Source of the DNA: Paracoccus versutus
Lineage (GTDB): Bacteria; Pseudomonadota; Alphaproteobacteria; Rhodobacterales; Rhodobacteraceae
DNA: 64,000 nucleotides
NCBI RefSeq assembly: GCF_000763885.1
Contig: NZ_JRKO01000014.1
Span: 1-64,000, forward strand
Reading direction: 5' to 3'
Part shown: piece by piece, positions 51,381 to 60,774 of the stretch
Numbering within the stretch: the stretch's first letter is position 1
How the letters are laid out: every line of letters begins with the position of its first letter
Notes under the pieces: generated by a model
The model's input: only the letters and a program-made list of their open reading frames with translations
The model's database searches: none
Told to the model about the DNA's origin: nothing
Made by a program: the position numbers and the translations under genes

Positions 51381-53207
51381 TCAGGCGGCCTGCCATTCCG
51401 GGCCGGCAACCTGCACCTGATGGCCGGGCGAGACCTCGCGCCATTCGCGGGCCGGGGGCTGATAACCCACCGGATGCAAGGGGCTTTTCAACTCGCGCAA
51501 CTCTCCGGCGGGTCGGTTGCCGCGAAGGGCGGGGTCGGGTACCGGGATCGCCTGGAGCAGTCGCTGGGTATAGGGATGCGCGGGGGCTCCAAAGATCGCC
51601 TCGCGAGGGCCGATCTCGACGATCTCGCCCAGATACATCACGCCGACGCGGTGGCTGATTCGTTCGACCACCGCCATGTCATGGCTGATGAACAGATAGG
51701 ACAGGCCAAGCTCGGCTTGAAGATCCAGCATCAGGTTCACCACCTGCGCCTTGACGGTCACGTCCAGCGCGGACACCGCCTCGTCCGCGACGATCAGCTT
51801 CGGCGCGATGCCAAGGGCGCGGGCGATGCAGATGCGCTGCCGTTGCCCGCCCGAGAACTCGTTCGGGAAACGCCGCGCCATGTCGGGGGAAAGCCCGACC
51901 TGCGCCAGCAAGTCCGCGACCCTGTCCTTCAGTTCCGATCCTCGCGCCAGGCCATGCGTCACCATCGGCTCGGCAATGGCATCGCCGACCCGGCGACGGG
52001 GATCGAGGCTGGCGAAGGGGTCCTGGAAGATCATCTGCATCTGCCGCCGCATTCGGCGCAGGGCCGGGCGGCCAAGCTCCAGTAGCTCGGTCCCGTCCAG
52101 TCTTACCGAGCCCGAGAAGGGCTGCGTCAGCCGCAGGATCGAGCGCCCGGTCGAGGATTTGCCGCAACCGGATTCGCCCACCAGGGCCAGCGTCTCTCCC
52201 TGCCGGATGTCGAAAGAGACGTTCTCGACCGCATGAACGCGCGCCTGCGTCCGGCCCAGGAGGTCCGTGCCGGCATCATAGCGGGTGGTCAGCCCGCGCA
52301 CCTCGAGCAGCGGCGCCGTGCCGCGCAGGGTGTCGGGCAATTCGGTTCCGGGACTGGCCGCGCCGGTTGCCGCATCGACCAGCGGGAATCGCGCCGGCCG
52401 GCCGGTTCCGGCCATCGAGCCGAGCCGGGGCACGGCCGCCAGAAGCGCGCGGGTATAAGGCTGCTGCGGATGGGCAAAGATTGCGGCGGTCAGCCCCTGT
52501 TCTACCGCATCGCCGCGCAGCATGACCAGCGTGCGATCCGCCACCTCGGCCACGACGCCCATGTCATGGGTGATGAACAGCACCGCCATCTGCTCCTCGG
52601 CCTGCAATTCGCGGATCAGCTCCAGGATTTGCGCCTGCACCGTCACGTCCAGCGCGGTGGTCGGCTCGTCCGCGATCAGCAGGCGCGGCCGGCAGGCCAG
52701 GGCCATGGCGATCATGAAGCGCTGCCGCATCCCACCCGAGGACTGGTGCGGATATTCCAGCATTCGCCGCTTGGCCGCCGGGATGCGCACCCGCTCCAGC
52801 AGTCGAACGGTTTCCGCCATGGCCTTCTGCCGGTCCATGCCGCGATGGGTCGTCAGAACCTCGGCGATCTGCTCGCCGATCTTCATCGACGGATTCAGCG
52901 AGGTCATCGGTTCCTGGAAGATCATCGCGACCCGGTCGCCCCGGATGCGGCGCATCGCGCCTTCGGAAAGGGACAGCAGGTCGCGCCCCTCCAGCCGGAC
53001 CGAGCCGGTGATCCTGCTGGCGGCCGGGTCCAGCAACCGCATCACCGCCAGCGAGGTCACGCTTTTGCCCGAGCCGCTTTCGCCGACCAGCGCCACCGTT
53101 TCGCCGGGGGCGATGTCGAAATCCAGGCCATGCACGACCTCTGTCCAGCCGCGACGGCCGCGAAACGCCACACGCAGGTCGGCGACGGAAAGCACGGGGT
53201 CTGTCAT
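51381..53207 (-). CDS. dipeptide-type ABC transporter ATPase, two domains fused (DppD-DppF)
   Basis: 608 residues with two complete nucleotide-binding domains, as in GsiA. First half: Walker A GESGSGKS (about 41-48), SSGGMRQR and LLIADEPTTALD. Second half from about residue 305: GESGCGKS, FSGGQRQR and LIVADEAVSALD, where the usual proline after D-E is alanine. Each half ends with the oligopeptide-type C-terminal extension. ATG 53207 is chosen because AGGAG lies 6 bases upstream; a GTG two codons earlier overlaps that site. It faces the importer operon tail-to-tail, yet its promoter region shares the AT-rich palindrome, so co-regulation is likely. Confidence 0.9.
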   Translation of the reverse strand: MTDPVLSVADLRVAFRGRRGWTEVVHGLDFDIAPGETVALVGESGSGKSVTSLAVMRLLDPAASRITGSVRLEGRDLLSLSEGAMRRIRGDRVAMIFQEPMTSLNPSMKIGEQIAEVLTTHRGMDRQKAMAETVRLLERVRIPAAKRRMLEYPHQSSGGMRQRFMIAMALACRPRLLIADEPTTALDVTVQAQILELIRELQAEEQMAVLFITHDMGVVAEVADRTLVMLRGDAVEQGLTAAIFAHPQQPYTRALLAAVPRLGSMAGTGRPARFPLVDAATGAASPGTELPDTLRGTAPLLEVRGLTTRYDAGTDLLGRTQARVHAVENVSFDIRQGETLALVGESGCGKSSTGRSILRLTQPFSGSVRLDGTELLELGRPALRRMRRQMQMIFQDPFASLDPRRRVGDAIAEPMVTHGLARGSELKDRVADLLAQVGLSPDMARRFPNEFSGGQRQRICIARALGIAPKLIVADEAVSALDVTVKAQVVNLMLDLQAELGLSYLFISHDMAVVERISHRVGVMYLGEIVEIGPREAIFGAPAHPYTQRLLQAIPVPDPALRGNRPAGELRELKSPLHPVGYQPPAREWREVSPGHQVQVAGPEWQAA

Positions 53208-53290
53208 CGGCACTCCTCGCGTCTTCTGGCTGTGCTCCGCGGCGATGCGCGCCGAGATGCACGCGATGGCCGGAGCGGCTTGCCAATATC

Positions 53291-53304
53291 AATATATGAT
53301 ATAT
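53291..53304. promoter_or_regulatory. AT-rich palindrome, candidate GntR operator 2
   Basis: AATATATGATATAT, identical over 14 bases to the site at 45746. It lies between the divergent fused ATPase gene and the desulfhydrase-family gene and could control both. Confidence 0.6.
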
Positions 53305-53406
53305 CTTTATTCATAACCGAGGCAATGCAAGGTTTTTCCCATCCAGGGGGCATTGCCTTGCCCATGTCCTCGCAAGAGGACGCAATCTGCACAGGAAGAT
53401 GGCACG

Positions 53407-54402
53407 ATGAAACTTGGAGATGTCCCGAAGATCCCGCTTGCATTCGCACCGACGCCTGTGGAGCGGCTGATGCGGCTGGGCGCGGATCTGGGGATCGAGC
53501 TGTTCGTCAAGCGCGACGATTACACCGGCTTCGGCGGCGGCGGGAACAAGGTGCGCAAGCTGGAATACCTGATGGCCGATGCCGTGGCGCGGGGGGTGAA
53601 GGTGCTGATCACCACGGGCGGGCACCAGTCGAACCACGCCCGCATGACGGCGGCGGCGGCGCGGCATTTCGGCATGCACCCGGTCCTGGTGCTGCGCGGC
53701 AATGAACCGTTCGGCTTTCAGGGGAACCTGTTGCTCGACCGGCTGTTCGGGGCCGAGATCGAGTTTCTGGACCCCGATGCCTATTTCGACCTGATCGGGC
53801 CGCGGATGCAGGCCCATGCCGACCGTGCGCGCGAACGGGGGCAGGAACCCTATATCATGCCGGTCGGCGGGGCGACGCCGCTTGGCGCGCTGGGTTATGC
53901 CAGCGCGGTGCGCGAGTTGGCCGAGCAATTCGCCGCCCTTGCCCTGCCTGCGCCGGATGTCATCGTCACTGCCGTCGGGTCCGGCGGCACGCTGGCCGGG
54001 ATCGAGATCGGCCTGACGCAATACTGGCCCGGCACCAAGGCAATCGGCATCGCTGTTTCGGGCTCGGCCGTCCCCTTTCCCGACCGCATCGCGCCGATGG
54101 CGACCGAGGGGGCCAGGCTGGTTGGGCTGGACCGGGTGTGGCGGCCCGAGGAGATCCATGTCGAGACCGGCTATTTCGGCGAGGCCTATGCCGTGCCCTC
54201 CGAGGCGGGCAATGCCGCGATCAAGCGGCTGGCCATGCAAGAGGGGCTGCTGCTGGACCCGGTCTATACCGGCAAGGGCATGGCGGGCCTTCTGGGGCTG
54301 GTCGAGGACGGCACGATTCCGAAGGGAGCGCGGGTGCTGTTCCTGCACACGGGCGGCTCGCCGGCGCTTTATCCCCATGCCGAGCAGCTTGCGAAGCTGT
54401 GA
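53407..54402 (+). CDS. PLP-dependent D-cysteine desulfhydrase-family enzyme
   Basis: 331 residues, fold type II. The PLP lysine lies in GGGGNKVRKLEYLMADA (about 37-54), the substrate loop is TTGGHQSNHARMTAAAA and the phosphate-binding loop is GSGGTLAG. The family contains D-cysteine desulfhydrase, L-cysteate sulfo-lyase (CuyA) and ACC deaminase; all form a 2-oxo acid plus ammonia. The overall pattern fits DcyD/CuyA better than ACC deaminase, but the exact substrate is open. ATG 53407 has AGGAAG upstream. Its promoter region carries the GntR-type palindrome, tying it to the peptide-type importer. It is convergent with the rhodanese gene. Confidence 0.85.
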   Translation: MKLGDVPKIPLAFAPTPVERLMRLGADLGIELFVKRDDYTGFGGGGNKVRKLEYLMADAVARGVKVLITTGGHQSNHARMTAAAARHFGMHPVLVLRGNEPFGFQGNLLLDRLFGAEIEFLDPDAYFDLIGPRMQAHADRARERGQEPYIMPVGGATPLGALGYASAVRELAEQFAALALPAPDVIVTAVGSGGTLAGIEIGLTQYWPGTKAIGIAVSGSAVPFPDRIAPMATEGARLVGLDRVWRPEEIHVETGYFGEAYAVPSEAGNAAIKRLAMQEGLLLDPVYTGKGMAGLLGLVEDGTIPKGARVLFLHTGGSPALYPHAEQLAKL

Positions 54403-54423
54403 CCCGGCCATCGTGACGGGGAG

Positions 54424-54447
54424 GGGGCGCCGCATTTCCGGCGCCCC
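54424..54447. terminator. bidirectional terminator
   Basis: 8-bp stem GGGGCGCC / GGCGCCCC with an 8-base loop, lying between the convergent desulfhydrase-family gene (stop 54402) and rhodanese gene (end 54463). Confidence 0.6.
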
Positions 54448-54462
54448 TCGTGCTTCCACGCC

Positions 54463-55305
54463 TCAGCGGTGGACGAAGGCGCCGGTTCCTTCGACGGCGG
54501 GCAGGTCGGGCTCGCCCGCCCATTCGTGCCAACTGCCGGGATGGATGGCGACATTGTCGAAGCCGGCCGAGCGCAGCCCGTAAAGCGTGGTCGCCGCCCG
54601 TGCGCCCCGGTGGCAATAGGTGACGATGCGCTGGCCCGGCCCAAAGCCCGCCGCCGCGGCGATGCGGCGGATCTCGTCGGGGCTGCGATAGCGGCCGTCC
54701 TGCAACAGGTCTTCATAGAACAGCAGGTCCGCGCCGGGGATGCGGCCCGCGCGGGCGCAGCAGGCGTGGACATAGCTTCCGTCCCATTCGGCTGGGCGGC
54801 GTGCGTCCAGGACATGCAACTCCGGCGCACCCGGCTCCAGCAATTCCGCGGTGGCTGCGACCAGTTCGCTGCGAAAGGCGCCTGCCTGTGCTGGATCGCC
54901 GTCGCCGATCCTGCCGGTCGCACCGGCTCCGGCGGCGGTCCCACCGCCCGTCGCGCGCCAGGCAGCCAGCCCGCCGTCGAGAATGCGGCCGCCGTCGAAG
55001 CCGCAAAGCTCATGGAACCACAGCCCGCGCGGCGACCGCATCCCCGTTTGCTCTTCGAAGAAAACGACCAGCGGCGCCCGGTCGAGGCCAAGCTGCCGGA
55101 ACGCCGCGCGGGCGCCGGCCACCATCGCGGCAATGCCCCTCTCGTCGCTGTGGGCGATGAAATAGTCGTAGACGTTCAGGCAGGTGGCGCCGGGAATCGT
55201 CGCCTTTGCCCAATCCTCCCTGGGGCGGGTGTCGACGAAGACGGCTCCTTCCGGCGCCGCCAGCGCCTCGGCGGCAAAGATCAGCGGTGATGATCGCATG
55301 GCCAT
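54463..55305 (-). CDS. thiosulfate/3-mercaptopyruvate sulfurtransferase (two rhodanese domains)
   Basis: 280 residues with two rhodanese modules, as in TST/MPST enzymes. The N-terminal one (about 15-130) lacks a catalytic cysteine; the C-terminal one (about 155-275) carries the active loop YCHRGARAATTL. A loop of six residues from the cysteine ending in R-A resembles thiosulfate rather than mercaptopyruvate enzymes, but this is uncertain. ATG 55305 has GAGG upstream; it follows the SDR gene by 5 bases and is the last gene of the hyuA-hyuB operon. It suggests that the pathway releases reduced sulfur. Confidence 0.88.
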   Translation of the reverse strand: MAMRSSPLIFAAEALAAPEGAVFVDTRPREDWAKATIPGATCLNVYDYFIAHSDERGIAAMVAGARAAFRQLGLDRAPLVVFFEEQTGMRSPRGLWFHELCGFDGGRILDGGLAAWRATGGGTAAGAGATGRIGDGDPAQAGAFRSELVAATAELLEPGAPELHVLDARRPAEWDGSYVHACCARAGRIPGADLLFYEDLLQDGRYRSPDEIRRIAAAAGFGPGQRIVTYCHRGARAATTLYGLRSAGFDNVAIHPGSWHEWAGEPDLPAVEGTGAFVHR

Positions 55306-55310
55306 GTTCC

Positions 55311-56012
55311 TCAATAGCAATCCTCGACCGACCAGTGGACGGGAATGTCGGCGACCGAGGCGGTGGGAGGCAGGCCCAGGACGGTTTCCACGATGGCGGC
55401 TATGTCTTCGGGCCGGGTCAGTTCGGACATGTCCTGGACGACGCCTGCCGCCATGTCCGTCGCGACAAAGCTGGGACAGATCGCGGTGGTGCGCACGCGA
55501 TTGTCGCGCCCGCATTGTCGCAGGCCCTGCGCCAGCCCCATCAGCGCGAACTTGGAAATGCCGTAAAGGCCCGAACCTGCCGATTTCACCCGCTTGCCCG
55601 ACAGCGAGGACATCAGCACGATCCGGCCAGGATGCGGCTTGCCGTCCGGCAGGGCTTCAAGATGCGGCCATGCAAGCCGGGCCAGCCGCATCGGCGATTT
55701 CACGTTCACTGCGATCAACTGATCGAATTCCTCGTCGGCGGCCTCCAGCACGGTGGCGCGGCTGTGGATGCCGGCGCTCAGCACCAGCCCATCCAGCCGG
55801 CCGAACCGGGCGATGGTTGCGCGGATCCAGGCGCGCTCCGAATCCGGCTCCAGCGCGTCATAGCGGCAGGCAAGGCGCTGCGGCGTGTCAGGGCCTGCCG
55901 TCTCGGGACGGCGCAGGCCGAGGCTGACATTCCAGCCCGCCGCCTGCATCCGTTGCGCAATCGCGGCGCCAATCCCGCGCGAGGCGCCGGAAATCATCAC
56001 GGTTCGCGTCAT
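55311..56012 (-). CDS. short-chain dehydrogenase/reductase
   Basis: 233 residues. SGASRGIG cofactor motif at about 8-15, catalytic serine in VLMSSLSGKR, then Y-G-I-S-K (LYGISKFALMG). The C-terminal half is short but complete for a classical SDR. ATG 56012 with GGAAG 6 bases upstream is preferred over 56033. A basic arginine at the end of the second strand (LGLRRPE) hints at NADP. Its role in the operon is not evident: perhaps reduction of a keto acid or mercaptoketone. Confidence 0.85.
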   Translation of the reverse strand: MTRTVMISGASRGIGAAIAQRMQAAGWNVSLGLRRPETAGPDTPQRLACRYDALEPDSERAWIRATIARFGRLDGLVLSAGIHSRATVLEAADEEFDQLIAVNVKSPMRLARLAWPHLEALPDGKPHPGRIVLMSSLSGKRVKSAGSGLYGISKFALMGLAQGLRQCGRDNRVRTTAICPSFVATDMAAGVVQDMSELTRPEDIAAIVETVLGLPPTASVADIPVHWSVEDCY

Positions 56013-56029
56013 GCTTTCTTCCATTCGGG

Positions 56030-56854
56030 TCATCTGCCAGACATATCGTCGCTGCGGGTCGGGGAACTGGCGTGCCGCTCGGCCGTCGAGATGGCGTCGC
56101 GCATGACGGCGATAGCCGCCCGCTCGCCAGCGGCGTCAAGGACGTTCAGCGGTGCCAGAAGCGAAATCGCGGTCTCCATCCCGCGCAGGTGGTCATTGTT
56201 GATCGGCACGGTCAGCGTCAGGCTTTCGATGCCCGCGCTGCGGCGGATGCCCCGCATGAAGCCCAGGCGCTGAAACTCGGCTATTTCCGCTTCGATTTGC
56301 GGCCGGGTCAGATCCCATTGGGCCAGGCGATCCTCCAGCAGGTCCAGGCAGCGGTCGCGGCTGCGTGCGTCCATCATGCCGAGAATGCAGACACCCGAGA
56401 TGCCGACGCCCATCGGGATCCGTCCGCCGATGCCCGAGACATAGGGTTGCGCGACGATCTGACCCATCTGGTAATCCAGGCAGATCGTATCCAGCCCTGA
56501 ACGCACCATGAGATAGGTCGAGAATTGGGTGCGCCCGGTGATGTCGATGAGGGCCGGGCGATATGTGGCGACGATCTCGTTCACGCCCAGGCTGCGATGA
56601 GCCAGCGCATAGGTGGCCGGACCCAGCATGTAATTGCCGCGATTGCCGTTTTGCACGACCAGCCCGTATTCGGCCAATGCCACCAGTGTCCGGTGGACCG
56701 AGGATTTCGCCTCGCCCGTGGCGGCTGCCAGGGCCGCCAGCGCCATGCCCTTGCGGTCGGCCTGTCCCAGCAGGATCAGGATTTCCGCCGCCCGCCCGGC
56801 ATTCGAAGAGGATTGTCTGGCCAAATGTCGCTCCAGCTGAGGTCTGCCCGCCAT
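56030..56854 (-). CDS. IclR-family regulator
   Basis: 274 residues. N-terminal winged helix (about 18-75, ALAALAAATGEAKSSVHRTL) and a GAF-like IclR effector domain with the GIGGRIPMGVG loop and a cysteine near residue 150. It is encoded within the operon between hyuB and the SDR gene, so it is probably autoregulated through the common promoter upstream of hyuA. Candidate sites are the inverted repeats in 60553-60954. Confidence 0.88.
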   Translation of the reverse strand: MAGRPQLERHLARQSSSNAGRAAEILILLGQADRKGMALAALAAATGEAKSSVHRTLVALAEYGLVVQNGNRGNYMLGPATYALAHRSLGVNEIVATYRPALIDITGRTQFSTYLMVRSGLDTICLDYQMGQIVAQPYVSGIGGRIPMGVGISGVCILGMMDARSRDRCLDLLEDRLAQWDLTRPQIEAEIAEFQRLGFMRGIRRSAGIESLTLTVPINNDHLRGMETAISLLAPLNVLDAAGERAAIAVMRDAISTAERHASSPTRSDDMSGR

Positions 56855-56896
56855 CCGGGTTTGGCCGGAACGGCGGGCAAGTCAAGCATTGCGCCT

Positions 56897-58501
56897 CTAT
56901 GCAAAGCGTTTTTCCCGCAAGTCCCGCACGCGGGATGTCGCATCACGCAGGGCCGGGTCGCCATAGCCGCCCGCGCCGGGGGTCACGATCTCGAGAATGT
57001 CGCCCGGCGCCAGGTCCACGGACGCGCGCTCGAACCCGCTGCGCGCGCCGTTCAGGGTGAAATAGCCGCTGGCGCCCGGATTGCCGCCGTCCAGCCCCCA
57101 GGGCTGCGAGGTCAGGCGTGCGCCCATCACCTGCACGCGGCAGGGCTTTTCGGCGCGATAGACGCGGCGCAGGCCCATGCCGCCGACGAATTGCCCGTTC
57201 CCGCCCGAGCCGTCCACCAGTTCATAGCGCCGGAGCGTGATGGGATATTCGTTCTCGAGCGCCTCGACCGGCAGGTTCGAGGTGTTGGTCATGTGCACAT
57301 GCACGCCGTCCAGTCCGTCCTTGTTGTGGCGCGCGCCGAACCCGCCGCCGATCGTTTCCAGATAGACCCACAGCGAGCCATCCTCGCGCCGCCCGTCGAA
57401 GCTGGCGACCGCGACCGAGCCGTTCGAGGCTGCGGTGACACGGTGGGGCACGACCGGGGCCAGTGCGCCGTGGATCAGGTCCACGACCCGCTGGCAGGCG
57501 GTGATGCGGCCATCGACAGCCGCCGGATGGGCGCAGCGCAGCAGCGTGCCTTCGCGGGCCGTGACGGTGATCGGCCGGGCCAGGCCCGCATTCGGCAGGA
57601 CCGTCGGGTCCACGACGGTCTTGACCGCGTAATAGACCGTCGCCAGCAGTGCGGTATAGACGACGTTCAGGCCGGCGCGGACCTGCGGCGGGCTGGTGAA
57701 ATCCAGTGCGATCTCGTCGCCCCTGACCTCGATGGTCACAGACATTTCCAATGGCGTCTCCAGCGATTCGCTGTCGAAGACGTCCGAGAAGGCATAGCGC
57801 CCGTCGGGGATCGCGCTGATGCCGGCGCGCATCTTGCGCTCGGCGTAGTCCATCAATTCGGAACCTGCGGCCAGCACGGTGTCCAGCCCGTATTTGCCGC
57901 AAAGCTCGGTCATGCGAATATTGCCCAGCCGGTTTGCGGCCAACTGTGCCCGCAGGTCCGAGATGCGCTCTGCCGGAACCTGGCAGTTCAGCAGGAACAG
58001 GCGCTGTATGTCCTCTTGCAGCTCGCCCCGCCGGTACAGTTTCACGGGCGGAATGCGTAGCCCTTCCTGATAGATATGTGCATGGCCGCGATCCGCGAAA
58101 TCCGAATGATGCGCGGTGTTGATCGCCCAGGCGACCAGCTTGCCCTCGACGAAGACCGGCTCGGCCAGGACGATGTCGGGCAGGTGGGTGCCTCCTCCTT
58201 CATAGGCGTCGTTGCCCATGAACACGTCGCCCGGCTGGATCCCGTCTTGCCCGAAATGGCGCAGGACATAGGGGACGAAGCCGATGAAGCTGCCCAGATG
58301 CATGGGGATATGCTCGGCCTGGCACAGCATCCGACCCTCGGCGTCGAACAGTGCTGTCGAACAGTCTCGACGCTCCTTGATATTGGTGGAATAAGAGGCG
58401 CGCACCAGCGCCTCGCCCATTTCCTCGACCGTCGAGGCGAAGGCCGAACCGATGACCTCGACGGTGATCGGGTTCAGTTTCACTTGGGGGATCATGTTCA
58501 C
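56897..58501 (-). CDS. hyuB: hydantoinase B / oxoprolinase beta-type subunit
   Basis: 534 residues, the expected size for HyuB. ALVRASYSTNIKERRDCSTA near residue 33, GDVFMGNDAYEGGGTHLPD near 93 and the C-terminal GAGGYGDP are family signatures. With HyuA it forms an ATP-dependent hydrolase opening hydantoins, 5-oxoproline or related five-membered lactams; acetone carboxylase-like members also exist. Its start overlaps the hyuA stop by 4 bases. The substrate is not fixed by sequence. Confidence 0.9.
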   Translation of the reverse strand: MNMIPQVKLNPITVEVIGSAFASTVEEMGEALVRASYSTNIKERRDCSTALFDAEGRMLCQAEHIPMHLGSFIGFVPYVLRHFGQDGIQPGDVFMGNDAYEGGGTHLPDIVLAEPVFVEGKLVAWAINTAHHSDFADRGHAHIYQEGLRIPPVKLYRRGELQEDIQRLFLLNCQVPAERISDLRAQLAANRLGNIRMTELCGKYGLDTVLAAGSELMDYAERKMRAGISAIPDGRYAFSDVFDSESLETPLEMSVTIEVRGDEIALDFTSPPQVRAGLNVVYTALLATVYYAVKTVVDPTVLPNAGLARPITVTAREGTLLRCAHPAAVDGRITACQRVVDLIHGALAPVVPHRVTAASNGSVAVASFDGRREDGSLWVYLETIGGGFGARHNKDGLDGVHVHMTNTSNLPVEALENEYPITLRRYELVDGSGGNGQFVGGMGLRRVYRAEKPCRVQVMGARLTSQPWGLDGGNPGASGYFTLNGARSGFERASVDLAPGDILEIVTPGAGGYGDPALRDATSRVRDLREKRFA

Positions 58502-60552
58502 TTGGCTGCCTCCAGGATGAGGTTCAGATAGGGATCGACCGTCGCGGCCATGCCGGGGGGAACGACGCTGGTGGAATCCATCTGGTCGATGATCGCCGGG
58601 CCGCGGACGACATTGCCCGGCTTCAGCAATGCGCGGTCGTAAAGAGTGGTCTCGACGAAATCGCGCGCCTCGAGCATCCAGACGGGCCGCGAGCCGGTGA
58701 CGGCCGCGCGGGCATCGTCGCCTTCCAGCGGCTGGGGCACGAAATCGGCCTTTTGCACCAGCCCGCTGGCGGCGGCGCGGAAAGTGACAAGCTGCATCGG
58801 CTCGCCCTCGGCCACGAAGCCGTAGAGCTGGCGATGCGCGGCCAGGAAACCCTCGCGGATGGCGTCGAAGGTTGCGGCGTCGACGGGGCCGTCGGGAAGA
58901 GCCACGGCGATTTCATAGTTCTGTCCGGCATAGCGCACGTCGACGGCAAGATTCAGGACACGGGCGGGATGCGCGATGCCTTCGGCCTCGAACCAGGCGC
59001 CGGCGCGGGCGCGCAGGTCGTCGAAGATCGCCTGGACCTGTTCGGGCGTCGCCTGGTCCAGTCGCATCAGGCTGGTTGCCGAGAAGTCGCTGCGCAGGTC
59101 GGTCATCAGCAGCCCCAGCGCGCATAGCACGCCCGGCGTGCGCGGGATCAGCACCCGGCTCATGCCCAGTTCGCGCGCCAGGCGCGCGGCCTGGACCGGC
59201 CCCGCCCCGCCGAAAGCGACCAGCGTATAGTCGCGCGGATCATGTCCCCGCTGGACCGAGATCACCCGGATCGCCTTGGCCATGTTGGCGACGACGATGT
59301 CGAGGATGCCGTTTGCGGTCTCCAGCATCTCCATGCCCAGCCTGTCGGCCAGCTTCTGGATCGCGGCCACGGACAGGGTGCGGTCGATCTTCATCCGCCC
59401 GTTCAGCAGATATTCGGGGTTCTGCGTCTGCAAGACCACATTGGCGTCGGTGACGGTGGGTTCGTCATTGCCTAGCCCATAGCAGGCCGGGCCGGGATTG
59501 GCGCCCGCGCTTCTCGGTCCGACCTTCAGAAGCCCGCCGTTGTCGACATAGGCGATCGAGCCGCCGCCTGCGCCCACCGTATGGATGTCCAGCATCGGCA
59601 CCTTCAGGGGATAGCCATGGACCACGGCCTCGTTGACCACGCGGCATTCTCCGCCCGACAGCAGCGCGACGTCGGAACTGGTGCCGCCCATGTCGAAGGT
59701 GATCAGGTTGTCGATGCCGGTCATCCGCCCGATGGCCTGCGCGGCGACCACGCCGGTCGAGGGACCGGAAAGCACTGTGCGCACCGGCATTTCCGCCGCC
59801 GTGTCGAAGGCGATCACGCCGCCGTTCGACTGCGTCAGTTGCGGCGCGACCTTCAGGCCCAGATCGGTCAGCTTCTTCTTCAGCGCGCGGACATAGCCCT
59901 GCATCACCGGGCCCAGATAGGCGTTGACGACCGTGGTGGACAGGCGCTCGTATTCGCGGAACTCGGGCGCGATATCGGAGGAGATCGCGGTGAAGGCGTC
60001 AGGGAACTCCTCGGCGATGATCTTGGCCGCACGGCGCTCATGCGCGTCGTTGAGAAAGCTGTAGAGGAAACTGACCGCGACCGATTTGACCCCCTGTGCC
60101 TTCAGTTCCCGCACCGCTTCGCGGAAGGCGCCTTCGTCCAGCGCCTCTTCGACCGAGCCGTCGGCGCGCACGCGCTCGGCCACGCCCAGCCTCAGGTCGC
60201 GCGTGACCAGGGTTTCGGGCTTGTCGGCTTGCAGGTCATAAAGGTCGGGCCGTTTCTGGCGGCCGATTTCCAGCAAGTCGCGGAAGCCGTCGGTGGTGAT
60301 GAGGCCGGTCTTGACCCCGCGGCCCTGGATCAGCGCATTGGTGGCAACGGTCGTGCCATGTCCCAGGAAGCTGATGGTCTCGGCGCTGGCAGAAACCTGT
60401 TCCAGCCCTTCGGCTACCCCTTGCGTAATGCCGCGCGACGGATCGTCGGGGGTCGATGAGACTTTCCAGATCGTTACCTCGCCCGAGGTGTCATCGAAGA
60501 GGCAGACATCCGTGAAGGTGCCGCCCGAATCCACGCCGATACGCCAAGTCAT
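58498..60552 (-). CDS. hyuA: hydantoinase A / oxoprolinase alpha-type subunit
   Basis: 684 residues. The N-terminal actin-like ATPase starts with GVDSGGTFTDV (6-16), the second phosphate loop is FDMGGTSSDVALL (about 270), and GAGGGSIAYVD and NPGPACYG blocks follow. This is the ATP-using subunit that phosphorylates the lactam or imide before hydrolysis. It is the first gene of the leftward five-gene operon; the 402-base AT-rich gap upstream separates it from a divergent dipeptide-type importer that may bring in its substrate. Confidence 0.92.
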   Translation of the reverse strand: MTWRIGVDSGGTFTDVCLFDDTSGEVTIWKVSSTPDDPSRGITQGVAEGLEQVSASAETISFLGHGTTVATNALIQGRGVKTGLITTDGFRDLLEIGRQKRPDLYDLQADKPETLVTRDLRLGVAERVRADGSVEEALDEGAFREAVRELKAQGVKSVAVSFLYSFLNDAHERRAAKIIAEEFPDAFTAISSDIAPEFREYERLSTTVVNAYLGPVMQGYVRALKKKLTDLGLKVAPQLTQSNGGVIAFDTAAEMPVRTVLSGPSTGVVAAQAIGRMTGIDNLITFDMGGTSSDVALLSGGECRVVNEAVVHGYPLKVPMLDIHTVGAGGGSIAYVDNGGLLKVGPRSAGANPGPACYGLGNDEPTVTDANVVLQTQNPEYLLNGRMKIDRTLSVAAIQKLADRLGMEMLETANGILDIVVANMAKAIRVISVQRGHDPRDYTLVAFGGAGPVQAARLARELGMSRVLIPRTPGVLCALGLLMTDLRSDFSATSLMRLDQATPEQVQAIFDDLRARAGAWFEAEGIAHPARVLNLAVDVRYAGQNYEIAVALPDGPVDAATFDAIREGFLAAHRQLYGFVAEGEPMQLVTFRAAASGLVQKADFVPQPLEGDDARAAVTGSRPVWMLEARDFVETTLYDRALLKPGNVVRGPAIIDQMDSTSVVPPGMAATVDPYLNLILEAAK

Positions 60553-60670
60553 GGGTTTTTTCCTGCATTCGTTGCTAGGCGTTCAGGCGCGGCAGCCCCT
60601 CGGTGCCGGCCCGTCTGCCCTGGTTTGACATGGAGCCATATCAGGACAGAGCGCTCGCATGGTCAATCAT

Positions 60671-60718
60671 ATTCTTGAATCAGGTATAAAAACTATAATA
60701 TATTCTGATTACAAGAAT
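60671..60718. promoter_or_regulatory. long inverted repeat before hyuA
   Basis: Arms ATTCTTGAATCAG (60671-60683) and CTGATTACAAGAAT (60705-60718) pair fully except for one extra A, around a 21-base AT-rich spacer containing TATAAT-like sequence. It may bind a dimeric regulator at each arm or a single tetramer. Confidence 0.45.
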
Positions 60719-60774
60719 TAAATGGGTATGAAGTCCAGGAGTCTGCCCAAAAGATGAGCAGCGCTATGTATATT

